This document shows positions 1 through 13,461 of a stretch of DNA of 64,000 nucleotides, in pieces. The DNA is from Zerene cesonia (taxonomy: Eukaryota > Arthropoda > Insecta > Lepidoptera > Pieridae). Below the pieces are notes generated by a model. It did not search any database. It saw only the letters and a list, made by a program, of their open reading frames with translations, and was not told the DNA's origin. Each line of letters opens with the position of its first letter. The first letter of the stretch is position 1. A program made the translations under genes and the position numbers. The stretch spans positions 4,526,001 through 4,590,000 of the forward strand of contig NC_052110.1 in the NCBI RefSeq assembly GCF_012273895.1, given 5' to 3'.

Positions 1-453
1 GTAAAAATCTTATTTTATGGCGATGTTAAATATAAAGTGACTCCCACGCATTTGCACGCATACGCAAACGGGCTTGCCAATAAAAAAACTAGTTTTACAA
101 GCGCCGTGGTATTTGAAAAACAATCTTTTTAATATTTCTATAGACTTAGCGATTTGGGGACAGGCCCTTTCTTAAGTCTCAATTTTCTGACAATTTCATA
201 CCAATAAATTTACTAACATTTCTTTTCATATGAACAGCATCCATTTAAAAAATAATTTATCAAATAAGTTTGTAATTTTATGAGCATATGCTTAAAGTCT
301 ATATATATTTGAGGAATTTTGATACATATTAATTAGCTAAGCGATGTCAAACGGCCTTATTTCTCTCCGGAACTCTGAATTGATTCTAAGTAAAGTACAC
401 AATTGTGTTATAAACCACAAAATCACCAGTAATAGACAGATTTCGCCACTAAC
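1..453 (-). other. Semaphorin intron, truncated by the window edge
   Basis: Follows the GTTAGT donor of the exon ending at 454. It is AT-rich, and no further exon with a Sema-like frame was found before the left edge. Confidence 0.5.
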
Positions 454-3400
454 CTTGCACCCACAATAACCTGGTCCCTTGCAACATCGAACAACAGTTG
501 CGAAAATGATCTGGCATCCTTATCTTCGAAGATATCGCTATCTGACGCCAACAAGTCTGAAAATAATGATGATAAATTATGATAATGCATAAAACTCCAA
601 ATATATCTTATCTGTATTACACAGAACTTACAAATATCGGATTTATTATGCAAGGTTGTAAACTCACGACGAATTGTCTACAGATGAAGTTCGATGAAAT
701 AATTAACATTTAATAGCCTTGAATTAAACATGGAGAATTCTTGATCAAAGGTTGCCGCTATTTTTACGGCTCATGTTTTATATTATATATACTAGAAGAA
801 TGTGATAATTATTATACATAATAACAGAGTATTAAAACATCACAACAAAAAGCCACACAGTATAGGAACGTCCTAAATTGCCCATACAAAATTCGACAGA
901 AACATGATACCTTGCATAATTTATTGTAAGTATGTTTGAAAATCCTCAGTAACATGCAGCTTGACCTTCAAAATTGGCATTCCTCTGAGAACACACATAA
1001 CTTTCTATTCTCATAACATATTTTTGTCACCCCAATACATTCAGATCCAACCCAAACACGCGAATCTCGGACTGACCTACTAAATACCATTTATTTATTA
1101 AGATATTTCATTTAAAAGTGAAATCTAGGTAGTATTTGATCGCATGTGATGAATAGCGCACTTAGAACTAAAATATTAGACATAAATCGATTTACGTCTC
1201 TTATAAATTAAATCGAAGTTGTCTTATTTCGTGTTATGCTTATCAAGTATTGGAAAACCAGGTGATAGAATTGGATCATATTAGTGGGCGTATGAGGAAA
1301 TATATCCTGAGCAGTTGGTTAATTTATCTTTAAAAAATGTCACAGGTCTGAAGTTAAGTCGCTCAGTACTAGAACACTTTAGTGGAAAACACAGCGGTCT
1401 GTTTCGTGAGGTATGTAACTTTTTTCTGTATCATTTTTCCTGTACGCTGAAACTAAATATAGACCATTGTTTTAAAAGATTAGCAAATGTAGTCTTTATC
1501 GCATATCGTTTCATGGATGCTGGAAATTAACGATGTGAAAATAGACACCAAATCATCCCAAAATAAAGCAAACCTTATTTATTAAGCAAATTAAATTTTT
1601 ATACGTTTAGGAAGTTGTATTAACTATGAATATGCGATATGGACTCCTTCAAAGAAAGAGCTTATAAATTCTTAAAAGGCCGGAAAATCAATCGCAATGC
1701 CCCAACATTGTGATTGCTTATGGGCGGCGGTGATCACTTACGATCAGGTGCATCGCCTGCCCTTTTGCTAGTATTGGTATTAAAAAAAAAAGAATATAAA
1801 TTTATGGCATCAATACAGTCAAATTAGATTATCTAGACCAACATAATAATACAGATAAAGTACTTATACGTACGTAAATTTAAATATCTAACGCTGCATA
1901 AGAATCGGCTCCTACGTATTCTTGTACTGGAAAACGAGTTAAAATCTAAATATTATAATTTTGGTTAATTTGCATACATTTAATCTTAAATAATATTTCC
2001 GTTCTAATCATTTTAAATATTTTGAAGTGCAAATGAATACTATTTAAATGTCACATATTATTATCTCAAATAAAACGGAAAATGTTGTTACTCTAGTACT
2101 AGTAGTCTACTCTATTTACGAAGCTACGTATTTTATTATTTAAGCCGCTTAAAATTCAAGCTACACATTCACACGCATAAAAAGAACAATTTAAGAAGAC
2201 ATAAAACTACAAACAAACGCTATATTTAAGGCGAAGAACATCAAACAAAATGTTTACCAAAAATTAACAAAACTGAATAAATTAAGTCATTAGTACAGCA
2301 AATATTCGCTTATGTTTAGCAAATATAAGGCTTTTAAGGCATCATATGTCCACGCGGCCTCGATAAAACGAGTCAAACTCGGTTAGTTATTGCGCTGAAT
2401 TTCGAAGTTATTTCCCATAAACAGTACAATACTCGATGTTAATTTATAAATGAGCGGTAAGATGATGCCGTTATAAAGTAATTATAAAAAAAAAACTTTC
2501 GTCATAATAAAATCTGAAATGAAAATGAATGGCTGACAATTTTCGTGAACGAATACGCAATATTATTGTTTAAAAACAAACATTTTTGAATATTTCAATC
2601 CCTTACGAATAGATCGAATTGGTATCTTAAACACAATTAAAGCATTGTGTTAATGTGTTAAAACCCCACAAATAGGAAGCAACGCTCGCGGGCGGAGGCG
2701 CATTGTCGATAAAATATGATTATCACCCATGCAAATTAATCCTTCAATCGAACGTAATCATCTTCGTTGCTTGTTAGATCTCTAATAACACACCCACACT
2801 ATATTTAGACAATAGGCGCCCGGCCCCGTTCTGTCTGTCTAACCTAGGATGAATCACAGCAATTTATCTGCTACATAATATCGCCTAGCTCATAGAGGTC
2901 TTGCGAAATGTCTTCCAATGACATCCAGCGAGGTCTGTCAACTTCCTGTGAGATACTGTGCGTGATAGATTTAAATGACTGTTATTTAGAGACACTGCGA
3001 GGGAGATTATGATAGGTTTATCTCGCAACCATCTTGGTTATATGAAATGCCTTACGGGTTTCCAGCGTTCACGTTGTTTTTAAGGAAGAGTGGAGAAGTC
3101 AGTGGCCAACGGTTTAGTTACTATGTTGCGTTTCTCATACCGGCGTATTATTTTAAGACTGGAGAAATATTATCACACTAATCACATTAATGCTATAAAT
3201 GTGAAAGTTTGTTTGTTTTTGATGTAATTTTGTATATGGACAGGGTATGAACTAACTTGGGTGATAGGATAGTTTATATCCCGGTTCAATGCTCTCTTGA
3301 GATAAGACAGGAATCTTAATATCCGAACGGAGCCGGAACGAATGTCTAGTTCTCTATAAATTAAAAAAAATAAGCAAAACTGTACTTGTATTTGTTAAAA

Positions 3401-4096
3401 CTGCCAATAGAAACGTAATTGTTTATGAATACAAATCACTATTATATATTGTTAAATATACAGAATAACAGCCACCAATTATTCCTAAACAGTAATAAAT
3501 AAGAGCGTGTCCTGGGACAGTTTCTTTGAAATAAACTACACAACTAATGCCCATAAGTGGACACATTCATGAAAATTCATTAACCAATTCCAATCATCGT
3601 GCGTTCACATTGCCTTGCTTTAGCATTGTTCCTTGAAACAAAACAACGGAGCATTAAAACAATCATAAATATCACATGGAGAGCTTTATGGCATGAGATC
3701 TTATGTGCTAGTAATGGTACGTACACACAGTGCCTTTAAAATGAATTATGTACATTCAACGCCGGCCCAAATTTCACACTTCTAATTAAGACTCAACGTA
3801 AAGTCGCTTATTTTATTTAGTAACATACTGCAGTATTTACACGAAACTATTAAAACTAGTGGGCATGTCATTGCATACCGTTTACTCATTCTATTACTAC
3901 AAACGACCTTTGGCATTTAATCCCTCAATACCGCTCGCTTGTTCTACTAAACTTATTGATCATTTTGGCTCTGTTAAGACGGACTATAAAAGATCATACC
4001 TTGCTTGTTTATTATCCTGAAGTCGTCTTCGGGTAGTTCACCCCTGCTCAACACGAGACAGCCCAGCACAGCAACTAGCTGGTATCCACGCCACAT
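454..4096 (-). CDS. Semaphorin (class 5-like), first two coding exons; gene continues beyond the left edge
   Basis: Two minus-strand exons join in phase. The ATG at 4096 opens a 32-codon stretch with a hydrophobic signal peptide (QLVAVLGCLVLS) followed by ELPEDDFRIINKQ, ending at a GTATGA donor after 4000. The next exon, 556-454, has a TTTTCAG acceptor and GTTAGT donor and reads on as DLLASDSDIFEDKDAR, then SFSQLLFDVARDQVIVGAR. The FSQLLFD..R.QVIVGAR stretch is the first blade of a Sema domain; with the DFR motif before it, it resembles class 5 semaphorins most. Semaphorins are secreted or membrane guidance cues that bind plexins; class 5 members add thrombospondin repeats and a membrane helix, none of which is in the window. 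The 3.4-kb intron between the exons holds only repeats. Semaphorin is well supported; class 5 is inference. Confidence 0.78.
1654..1790 (+). mobile_element. 3' end of a lepidopteran SINE/LINE-type retroelement
   Basis: Contains TTCTTAAAAGGCCGG, then GGGCGGCGGTGATCACTTA and ATCAGGTG, and ends in an A-rich tail at 1780-1790. I recognise these blocks from a retroelement tail common in moths and butterflies. The 5' part is missing. Confidence 0.55.
3173..3349 (+). mobile_element. Decayed Helitron-like copy
   Basis: Starts at an A/TC boundary, keeps TATAAATGTGAAAGTTTGTTTG near its 5' end and ends in CTAG before T (3346-3350). The internal sequence is divergent. Confidence 0.5.
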
Positions 4097-4121
4097 TTTG
4101 ATGCCTTCACGGTTATTTACG
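4000..4121 (-). other. Semaphorin exon 2: end of the 5' leader plus the signal peptide
   Basis: The exon begins after a TTGTTGCAG acceptor (its first base is 4121), has 25 leader bases, then the ATG at 4096-4094. The start is chosen because the encoded N-terminus is a clean signal peptide and the phase (1 base left over) matches the next exon exactly. The presence of an acceptor upstream of the ATG means at least one non-coding exon lies further right; the best candidate ends at 13,462. Confidence 0.72.
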
Positions 4122-7100
4122 CTGCAACAAAGATAAAACTTCAACATTTAACACATGGTGAACATTTGAATGGCCCGTTTGAACCTTTTTTGTGACTATT
4201 AAAATTTGTAGTGACCATATTATACTTTAACCGTTACTGAGTTAAGGATAAGACACTTTCACATTGAGATCAACTGAAGCTCTCCTTAGTCACCATACAA
4301 CAAAAACGCCTTCATCATAACCAGAAATCCGTTAGTTTTATTACATAGAAAATAAAATGCGATATTCACAAGGATTAATTAAGAAGTTTAACTAAACAAT
4401 ATGATAAAACTATCGATAAGTGTACAAGGAATTTTGATCCTTCCTCACGGAGTACACATAATCAGACAATAAAAACTCCTTTTAAATAGACAACACGCAA
4501 AGGAGACAAAGGCCTCTTTTAAAGCAGACAACTCACAAGTGAAGTCGCTGGAATAATTTGTTACATGCATGAACCAAGTAACTCCACATAATGTCGGTAG
4601 GCACGATATTTTTTGCGTGATTTGCGCGAGTGTGGTCTAAAATCTACTTCTTAGCAATTACACCAATCTCGATTCTCGTTCTTAGATGTACAAAAAACGT
4701 TTAATGGCCAATCAAAGTAGATAGATACCGGCCGCGTCTATTTCTCTCAAATTGACGTTTATTGCGACAAATTAATATTACTTTATAGTCTAGGACGTGG
4801 TGCTTGTATTTTCCGATTAATAAATAAATCTAATTTCATTTATAACGTAGTCAGGACGCGATATATCAAGTGAGAATCAATTTTTAATGGCTCGATTTAT
4901 TCATTAAATCATTCCATCAATATTTACCTATTCATTTCACATGTTCAGCCATGTTTATTAAATGTAATATATTTTAACTTTATATGGTATTAAGTTCATA
5001 AAGAAATTCAAAATATACTAATTCCTAGTAGCGAATATCCAGCTATCTCTCGAACTATAGAAATCAATATCGAGATATTAATTTTCTCCAACGCAATCAA
5101 ACTATTGCTCGTAATCCGCTTGAATATTATCGTATATCGTATTATAAATTTGAATGATTAGCATAGAGAATATAAATTCAATAACTTCGTAGACAACTTA
5201 AGTTATTTGGTCTCTACCGACAAAAGCTCTAATAAGTTTGTATTAGGTGTATTAGAGGTATCGAAAGAAGCTTTCACTAATATACAAAGAATTCGGAAAC
5301 AATCACTCTATAATCGTTTTAAAATAATATTCCTCCCACTCGATTATATATAACTTTCACAATCCTACACATTAACTTCAATACTCCGCTAGAAAATACC
5401 GCCATAATTATATGATTTCCGAGATTTGCGACACTATCTCGTTAGCGTTACTTCATAGCTCTGATAACAGTTTCGCACTCATTAGATCGTATTTTGCAAA
5501 CTGAAAGGCTATCTTCATAAAACAAACATGATAGCTAATGTTTATAAACTCGAGATACGGCTCGAGTATGCTAAATAGACCGACCTAGATATTGTGCACT
5601 CATCAATTATGTTAAGCCACGTACACGTACTAAATGCATTTGAGACTCGGAAGTGTGTTAATGCCTTAGATTACCAATGAGTTTATGGTTACAGCAAACA
5701 CCGATACGATGGAGATAAGAACCGAAATACGCAGAACAAATGATGGTTCGTTCGTCTTATGCATCAAGACCTGTATCTTCTGCATTTTAAGCAACTTTGA
5801 CATCAATATATATATTTTTTATATCTACTATAGTTTAAAAAACAGTTTAAACAGTTGAAATTGATTATTCTTAAATTAAAACTTGTTACTTCAATAGCAA
5901 TACTGAAAAAAAATATACATTCAACGTAATAAATTCGTACCTTGTACTTTCGTGTAACACCCAATATAAAAATAGCACAGAAAACAAAGGCGCCGTTGCT
6001 GAAACATAATATATCCGTAATCTGTATAATAAAACCGCCATAATATGAACAATTAAAAAATCAAAGTAATGAAGGCTGCACGGACATGAGCTAGTTTGTA
6101 GTTTTTTACGAATCGGACGTTAATGGCCTCGTCTCAAAATAGCGAGCTTAACAAATAAGTTATCTACCAACATAATAAATCATATTAATTTTTTGTCGGG
6201 GCGTAACGTAAAAACCTAATCTACTTCAGGCAGTAATGACTGAGCCAATTCTGTACGTAAATATAAATTGGAGCGGTAAAGAAATCACGTACAGAATTCC
6301 GCCATTGAGTTGATACCATTACAAATATATCCCAGCGTTGAATGCATTTTAATGTTCACGTAAATTGTTTTAAAGCGCATCTAATGTTTTGCTGGTTGAA
6401 TGGGAAAGTACGTGATTTAAAATAATTGAAAGAAATCCGGCAAAATTATGCGTGTCGAATCGTGCCTATCGTGGAAGTCTAACATTAAAAAGTAATTTCA
6501 TAAAAGTAGATGTAGGTAGCCAAATCTCTATAAAACGTATACATTAATCTTTTTGTTGCGTTATAGTACCAGAATCGACCTGATGTGAATAAATTTATAA
6601 AGCAGAAGAGAACAACTTTTGTCCCGGAAACAAAACTCAAATCTTAATTCGTAGGTTTCTTATGAATTGAAAGCTCTGAATGGCAATGAAATAGAATTTA
6701 AGTATAGAAAAGCGAAAAAAAAATCAATTTCTCTAATACGCCAAACGAGATATGCGTGTTGGCTACACAAGATTTTTTATAAAAACTAGATATTTAAAGT
6801 AAAAAGCTAAAATAATTTAAGCATTTGCATTATCCTCGTCATTATTGACATAACGTTCCAATTTTAACTCAATATTTGAGCAACTATTCGATAATTCTTG
6901 TGTTAAATATCGTATTAATTTTGCTTAAACCAATGCTAATATTTGCCTTTTTGGGAGTATACTATCGTTCTATTTAAATACCAGTTAATAAATATTTAGC
7001 TATAAATCCTGAATTAGTCCAATGTATTATATAACGAAGCACAAACTAAATATGTTAAAACTCCACGTGCTTAGAGTCGTTGGATCTAAAATTGAATTTA

Positions 7101-7277
7101 AATACGACTTCAAGTACCAGGGCGTGCCAGCAGAAGCAATATGGATAAGCGATAAGACGATCTATTTGATACACTCGTGGTTCCCCTCGATGTTTTTTAT
7201 ACCATCCGACACGATACGATATTCACCTGTTTGTAATATCTAATAAAAAATATGCATTACATTCCCCACCTATATAC

Positions 7278-7434
7278 TCCGATATTATACAGAGGAAACT
7301 TTATGTGTGTTTGTAGTGTTTTCACGCAAAAACCTCTAGACCGATTTCAAAAATTCTTTCATTATTAGAAAGCTGCAACTCCACTGAGTGACATAGGTAT
7401 ATGTACCACGGGCGAATCCGTAGCAAGCAACTAG
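7278..7434 (+). mobile_element. Helitron-like non-autonomous element, AGAGGAAA subfamily
   Basis: Has GATATTATACAGAGGAAACTT near the start, the shared ACGCAAAAACCTCTAGACCGATT block, an ACGGGCGAATCCGT hairpin remnant, and ends CAACTAG before T at 7435. The left border is approximate. Confidence 0.6.
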
Positions 7435-8079
7435 TTTTGTATAAACTAAACTTATTCGAATAAGCTAGAAACGGTAGGACAAAAATCGTATAAGGAAAAC
7501 TGTTAGCAGTTATGAAACTTAAAATAAACACGCATCAACCGCAAATGCGTCGTGAAAATATTTAATTCACTATACTCGAATATTTTCCTTAATTGTCATA
7601 TATTTAGATTTTGACTGACACCTAAAAATTCATAAGTAAACTATTTGTAATACAAACTATTCACATAATAATATATCTGGCAGACATAGTCCGATATATC
7701 GTATACGATAACGTGTAAAGGCCCTCAAGATTAACCTGCAACAAGTGGCAGTTATTTGTTTAGATAACCAGTTTTAACCTAATTGGAGTTTACAGACCCT
7801 GTTCCGAACTGTCGCGGTGGGCAGTTGAATTATTATGGGCTCTATGATTTGTTACCACGTTGTTGGAATGGCATTGAATATCTGTTTTAGAGTTTGCTTC
7901 AACCTGCCATACTGTTTGTATTTATGCTGCTCCCTTAAACGATACTGAAAAGGTCCTGGAAGGTATAATTTCTAGCCATTTTCGTTCAAATAAAGTTTTC
8001 TTTAAACAATGGGTTATTAGTATTTCGTTATCAGTTCGGACAAACTTTGAATAATTTAATTAAATAGTTAATATACATA

Positions 8080-8220
8080 TATCGGCTGAAGGGCTTGTTT
8101 AAAGGATCTCAGGAAACACCGATTTTAATAATTATTTCACCATTAGATAGGTACGTGATCTCAGAGTGCTATAGTTTCTATATGTAACACGGGTGACGCC
8201 AGGGCGAGGCCTCTAAGACC
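8080..8220 (+). mobile_element. Decayed Helitron-like copy, GCTGAAG subfamily
   Basis: Contains GGCTGAAGGGCTTGTTT, a diverged ATCTCAGGAAACACCGATTT, TATATGTAACACGGG and GGGCGAGGC, matching in order the better-preserved copy at 8556-8703. The ends are eroded. Confidence 0.45.
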
Positions 8221-8312
8221 GCTAATATAAAAATTAAAGGTGGTAACTTTCATCACTTTGGCCTATTTCAAAGATATCATTTTCTAGTCGACTTTAATAA
8301 TAACACATCCTA

Positions 8313-8427
8313 TCCTACTAATATTATAAATGCGAAAGTTTGCAAGGATGTGTGTGTGATTGTTGCTCTTTCACGCAAAAACTACTGAACCGGTTGCAAT
8401 TAAATTTGGTACGTAGATTGCTGGATC
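8313..8427 (+). mobile_element. Helitron-like element, 5' half only (GCGAAAGTTTG subfamily)
   Basis: Starts A/TCCTACTAATATTATAAA and runs through TGCTCTTTCACGCAAAAACT and GGTACGTAGAT before similarity to the other copies stops. The 3' hairpin and CTAG end are absent. Confidence 0.65.
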
Positions 8428-8555
8428 GTAGATCATGTGCACAATATATATTTGTAATGAATTATACGATAATTAAATAAAAGTACAGATATCAAATGTA
8501 TGGAACTAAAATACTACTATTTTTCTTATGCATTTGTTAAGCCCAGTGGCTATCA

Positions 8556-8703
8556 TCTATACTAATATTATAAGCTGAAGAGTTTGTTTGAACGCACCAA
8601 TCTCAGAAACTACTGGTCCGATTTGAAAAATCATTTCAGTCATAGCCAATTTATTGAGGAAGGCTTTATATGTAACACGGGCGAAGCCCGGACGGACCGC
8701 TAG
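8556..8703 (+). mobile_element. Helitron-like non-autonomous element, GCTGAAG subfamily
   Basis: A 148-bp copy bounded by A/TC at 8555-8557 and CTAG/T at 8700-8704. Near the 3' end is a hairpin, CGGGC-GAA-GCCCG. TC start, hairpin and CTRR end between A and T are the Helitron hallmarks. Confidence 0.72.
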
Positions 8704-9795
8704 TTCTAAATAAAATACATATATCAAAATACATCTCTTAAGCCCAAATGCAACAGCCCTTATTCATTTACAAAACGAAAGAAATAAACATACATGAACT
8801 CGAAAACATGCTGGCGTCGCCCGCGCTGTCAGAAATGAGACAGATTATAAATCCCTTTAAATTAATAGAATAAATATTTTCATTACGAGCGTACACACTA
8901 CACAACCGTAGATAAACATTCTCCAAAGTATTTACTATTGATAAGGTGCATCAAACCGATTGACCTGTATTGATAACGTGTATTTACTCACTGGTAGTAA
9001 ACTCCTTAACTGATAACGATAACACACGAGTAATTACTCAACTGATAGTACGTAAAAGTAAATGCTTAGTTACACTTATATCGACCAAAATACTTCAATT
9101 AGTAACGTTTCTATAAACCAAAATAACAGCAGAAAAGCCAAATCTTATTTTATACCATTACTTTTATTACACTAGTCAAACAACAAATTATTGAATGCTA
9201 AAACAATCTTACTACAGTCAGCCTCGACATTGGTCCTCTGACAACATTAAACTTAAGTGATACTCGTACATTCTAGTTACGTGTTTTAACATAAAGCACG
9301 GCCATAGACAAGGTTTCGCATTTGTACAGTCAATACAATATTACAACACCAAAACAAACTAGCCATTGGAAGCGTCGACAGTCATAAATTCTACCACATA
9401 TACGCGACCCTTGTTGCCAGCACGTCAGCCCTCAGAATTGCCTTGTTAACATATTTGTACAGCAAATATTTTAAGCTTTTCCTCTCCACTGTACACGCTA
9501 CGTGCCTGCAAGCATGTCGGTCACAATCAACTCGTATCGCTGAAAACATAACTATTGCCTATAGCGGCTAACTAACAATGGACTCTCACAGTGCCAATGA
9601 AAACAAGGAGCCAGTATTTCTGGGAAGCTAATGGGGCACACAGATGTGGTTTGTGAACCGTGCATTGCGAACTGAACTGCTATTTGCCAAATTCATATAA
9701 ACACAGCATGTGTTTGACTTTCAGTGTGCTTAAGCAAAGCAAACGTTGTACCAGAACTCTTAGATACGTCGCGTCTCGAAATATATTTTGTATAC

Positions 9796-9966
9796 ATATA
9801 TCGAAGTTTAGAAATCTAATATGCACTATATAATATTATATAGCACGAGCCTTAGGACTCAGTATATAAATAATAAATATATCGAAGTTTAAGAATTTAG
9901 AAATCTAACATGCACTATATAATATTATATAGCACGAGCCTTAGAACTCAATATATAAATAATAAA
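9796..9966. repeat. AT-rich tandem duplication, two copies of about 81 and 90 bp
   Basis: Copy 1 (9796-9876) and copy 2 (9877-9966) both read ATATATCGAAGTTTA, AAATCTAA, TGCACTATATAATATTATAT and AGCACGAGCCTTAG in order. Copy 2 has a small insertion and a few substitutions. Each copy includes the palindrome ATATAATATTATAT. Confidence 0.85.
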
Positions 9967-10385
9967 TGAAAAATATCGCAGTTGATACACCACAACCAAG
10001 AACAAAACTGTATGCATTATATTGCAAAACGATTTAATATGTGGTTTTATTTACAATGGTTCTCTACATACCTAGGTTTGTATGCACCTTACACAATAAC
10101 ATTGAACCCGGGACATTGGACTGAGTTCATTGGTGCGATTTTATTGCGTCCGTAATAAATCTAGACACCTTTAATGTATCGGGCTTGTATAAAAAGCTAC
10201 GTTTTTAACTAGCGGTCGTAAAACTACACAGGTAGGACGAAGTTTCTTAACGAATTCCCAAACAATTTCTCTTTAAGATACACATTTACTGTCTCTATAA
10301 AACGGAGCAAACATACAAAGGGACTAAGCTTTCATGCCAGAATAGTTAAAAATGTGCAGCATACAAAATGAGCTTTATATAATAA

Positions 10386-10603
10386 CTAGCTGCGCCCCGC
10401 GGTTTCACCCGCGTAAGTCCGTATCCCGTAAGAATATCGGGTTAAAAAGTTGCCTATATGTTATTCCAGTTGTCCAGCTGTCTACGTATCAAATTTTATT
10501 GCATTCCGTTCAGTAGTCTTTGCGTGAAAGAGCAACAAACACACACACATCCTTACAAACTTTCGCATTTATTATATTAGTAGGAAGTAGGATTATAGTA
10601 GGA
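10386..10603 (-). mobile_element. Helitron-like non-autonomous element (GCGAAAGTTTG subfamily)
   Basis: In reverse orientation: begins CTAGCTGCGCCCCGCGG at the left (the 3' end with its CCGCGG..CCGCG hairpin) and ends with reiterated TCCTACT-type 5' termini on the right. The internal blocks match the copies at 12,675 and 51,003. Confidence 0.75.
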
Positions 10604-12674
10604 TAGAATATTGATAAGCCACAATGTTATTGCACTCTGTCAGGTCAACTTTTTGTATTAATTACCACCAGAATTTGCAACTTCTTAGCTTAACGTGACT
10701 CATATTAATTTATGGGACAGTCATATGATAACACCGTGATGTAAAATAACATGGTTAACAAAAAACATAACGCAACCGTAGATAAGTCAAGTTCGACTTT
10801 AAACTTGCACGATAATAAATTCTCATTACGTAATAAAAAATAAACAAATGCATTATAAATCATTTACCATCATTAATCTACGTAAGAACTCACACAGCTC
10901 ATATTATTACGTATATAAACCTATGCTCCTCGCCTGCGAAGGAAATTGATCACTTCTAAGACCATTACGAACGGTTAATATTAGAATATAACAAACTCAT
11001 TATGGATAGATAAGACTTAAGACGTAAAACACGTTGCACTAACGTCTAAATGCTAAACCCCGGTAGTGGTTAATCCGAAGATATCGCGTCGATCGTAAAA
11101 TTATTTATTACGGCACTGGCAATATTCAAGGGCTTAAGTTTCCTGTATTGATTTTGTAGAAATTGTATTGATATATTTCTTTATTAATCTATCCATTAGT
11201 CTAGTTGACTATATACCTACTAGTGTACTTAAGGTTAGATAATTGTTTCAAATCTGTTGCGTCATTCTTTCTATTTATATTATCAGGTGTTATTTACACA
11301 AAATAATTGTTTCCTATAATATAAGAGAATCAATCTTCCCGATATAGCTTGCTGATTATATTGTAAGGAAAAGCATCAATTAAAGAACGATGGTACTAAA
11401 TTTATACATGAACTTTCCTTGTATTATGAATGTTTTATGTCTGTAATACAATTTATTCAAAGTGTAAACTTTCATAATTTTAATTAACTCATTTGCAGAA
11501 TTAAAAAAGAACTGAATATAATCCTACATATAGTGTTAATTACGGGAATTTGCATTTAGATTTGTGGCAGCTATAGTTCTGTTTTTAATTTTGGTTTCTA
11601 CGAAGGATGATAAAATCTCACCTGACAAAAACAAGATTTCAAGTTTGAGGTCATGAGATTTGACCTTAAGATTTAGACAATGATCAATGCTCAAATCTTT
11701 ATTTAAAGGAGTTGTATTTGATTATAATAAATGGAGTAAGTAATTATGTATCTATATGTTTCTAATTATTTAATTATATTATATGGTTTATTGACATCTT
11801 CATTAATATATTATATATAATAAATAGTCACCAACATTGGTCCATGATTTTGTTCAAAATTGTTAAAAATTGGTTCATACTGCAGGGACACCAATCCTAT
11901 GAGGGTTCAGGACATAATCCACCACACTAGTGTTGTGTATGTTGGTTGATGACACATGTTCTCAAATTGTCTATACTACCTACATTTGATTTTTTTATTC
12001 ATTCATTTTCATCATATCATACTTCTAAAATATACAGTCATTTCACTCTTGGGCACATGGTTTCCTCACAATGTTTTCCTTCACTGTTTTAAGCAGTGAT
12101 GATGGATTAATGGATAGATAAACTAGAGAACAATATATTAACCAGCAACCCTGGTTTCAAATCCTGACTAAGCTATCATAGCTTTTAATAATAAATCCTT
12201 AAATAATAGGTGTACTGTATAATTCTTAATACACCATACACTTATTAAAAGAATGAAATAAAAACCCATAGTTTAACATATGGAACATGTTAAAAAACAA
12301 ATTACCATAGCTATTATTACAAGCCTATTTACATCAATTGTTTACAAGAGAGTACAAGTCATTGATAACAATCAGTAATGTTCCAAATCATTAATTTGGC
12401 CTCATCTAAATTGCAACACTTGTAATGGTCTAGCATTGTATTCATTTAGACGATTTGCATTCAGACATCCCATTGTGTTCATAATGAAGACATTAGAATA
12501 GCTTTTTGTTTACTTGCACCTAACATATGCGGGTAATTTGTAGATATTTTACTTTGTAATAAGATACAACTGTAATTGTTGATAATTTGTACTTCATTTA
12601 AAATATATCACTTAAAGCTCAGAAAATTAAGTCCTTGTTTTGTTTAATAAGCTCATGCTTGTTCATTTCATATA

Positions 12675-12874
12675 TCCTACTAATATTATAAATGCGAAAG
12701 TTTGTAAGGATGTGTGTGTGTTTGTTGCTCTTTCACACAAAATCTACTGAACCGACTGCAATGAAATTTGGTACGTAGACACCTGGACAACTGGAATAAC
12801 ATACAGGCAAATTTTTATCCCGATATTCCTACGGGATACGGACTTACGCGGATGAAACCGCGGGGTACAGCTAG
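12675..12874 (+). mobile_element. Helitron-like non-autonomous element, full-length copy
   Basis: A 200-bp copy starting A/TCCTACTAATATTATAAA and ending CAGCTAG/T. It has GCGAAAGTTTGTAAGGATG, TTGCTCTTTCAC, TATCCCGATATTCCTACGGG and a 3' hairpin GCGGATGAAACCGC. This is the best-preserved member in the left half. Confidence 0.82.
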
Positions 12875-13461
12875 TATATAATATTTTTCAGAGGATTTAT
12901 TTTAAACAGTTAATACTTTTGGTGGTCTTAAGGACAAATTTTTCTTTGTATACTTATTCATTACCTACATACAGATTATTAGATTTTGTTTATAAATTAA
13001 TTTTAATTACTTAAATTAATATATACTTACTAATTCACTATTAAGGAAACACCAAATCAAGATTTTAACTTAATTTAATTAAATATCATTAATTTAAAAA
13101 CAACGTTTGCTTGATACTCAACAATATAGACATAGACAAAAATATAATTACTAAGTACCCTCAAATGTCAGAAATATACTAGTTATAAAAAAATTCAATA
13201 CAGCACTATTAATAAAACTATAATGACTATTGAGTACAGATCATAGAATATAGATAAAATAACAAATTTAATAAGCACAAACTGATTATAAAATCTATTG
13301 CAAACTTTCAACTCATTATATCACTATAAACATAAATAAAGCTGATATGAAACTTTCGCAACTCGAGGACGTACAAATAAAGAGCACATCTGCGAATATG
13401 CGATAGCCATTTGCGAAAAAACTTACATGTTACGAAACAAAACATGAAACTTTTTACTTAC

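Larger units (their letters stand above)
557..3999 (-). other. Semaphorin intron 2 (about 3.4 kb)
   Basis: Bounded by a GTATGA donor at 3999 and a TTTTCAG acceptor at 557. It contains a SINE/LINE 3' tail (1654-1790) and a decayed Helitron-like copy (3173-3349). No other supported feature was seen. Confidence 0.6.
4122..13461 (-). other. Semaphorin intron 1 (about 9.3 kb), repeat-rich
   Basis: Lies between the proposed non-coding exon and the leader acceptor. It contains several Helitron-like copies (7278-7434, 8080-8220, 8313-8427, 8556-8703, 10,386-10,603, 12,675-12,874) and an AT-rich tandem duplication (9796-9966). No coding exon was supported on either strand. It is an intron only if the first-exon assignment is right. 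Confidence 0.45.

Noticed and set aside
7022..7243. Plus-strand 73-codon ORF (MYYITKHKLNMLKL...)
   Set aside because: No domain, no splice partners and AT-rich codon use; it lies in an apparent intron.
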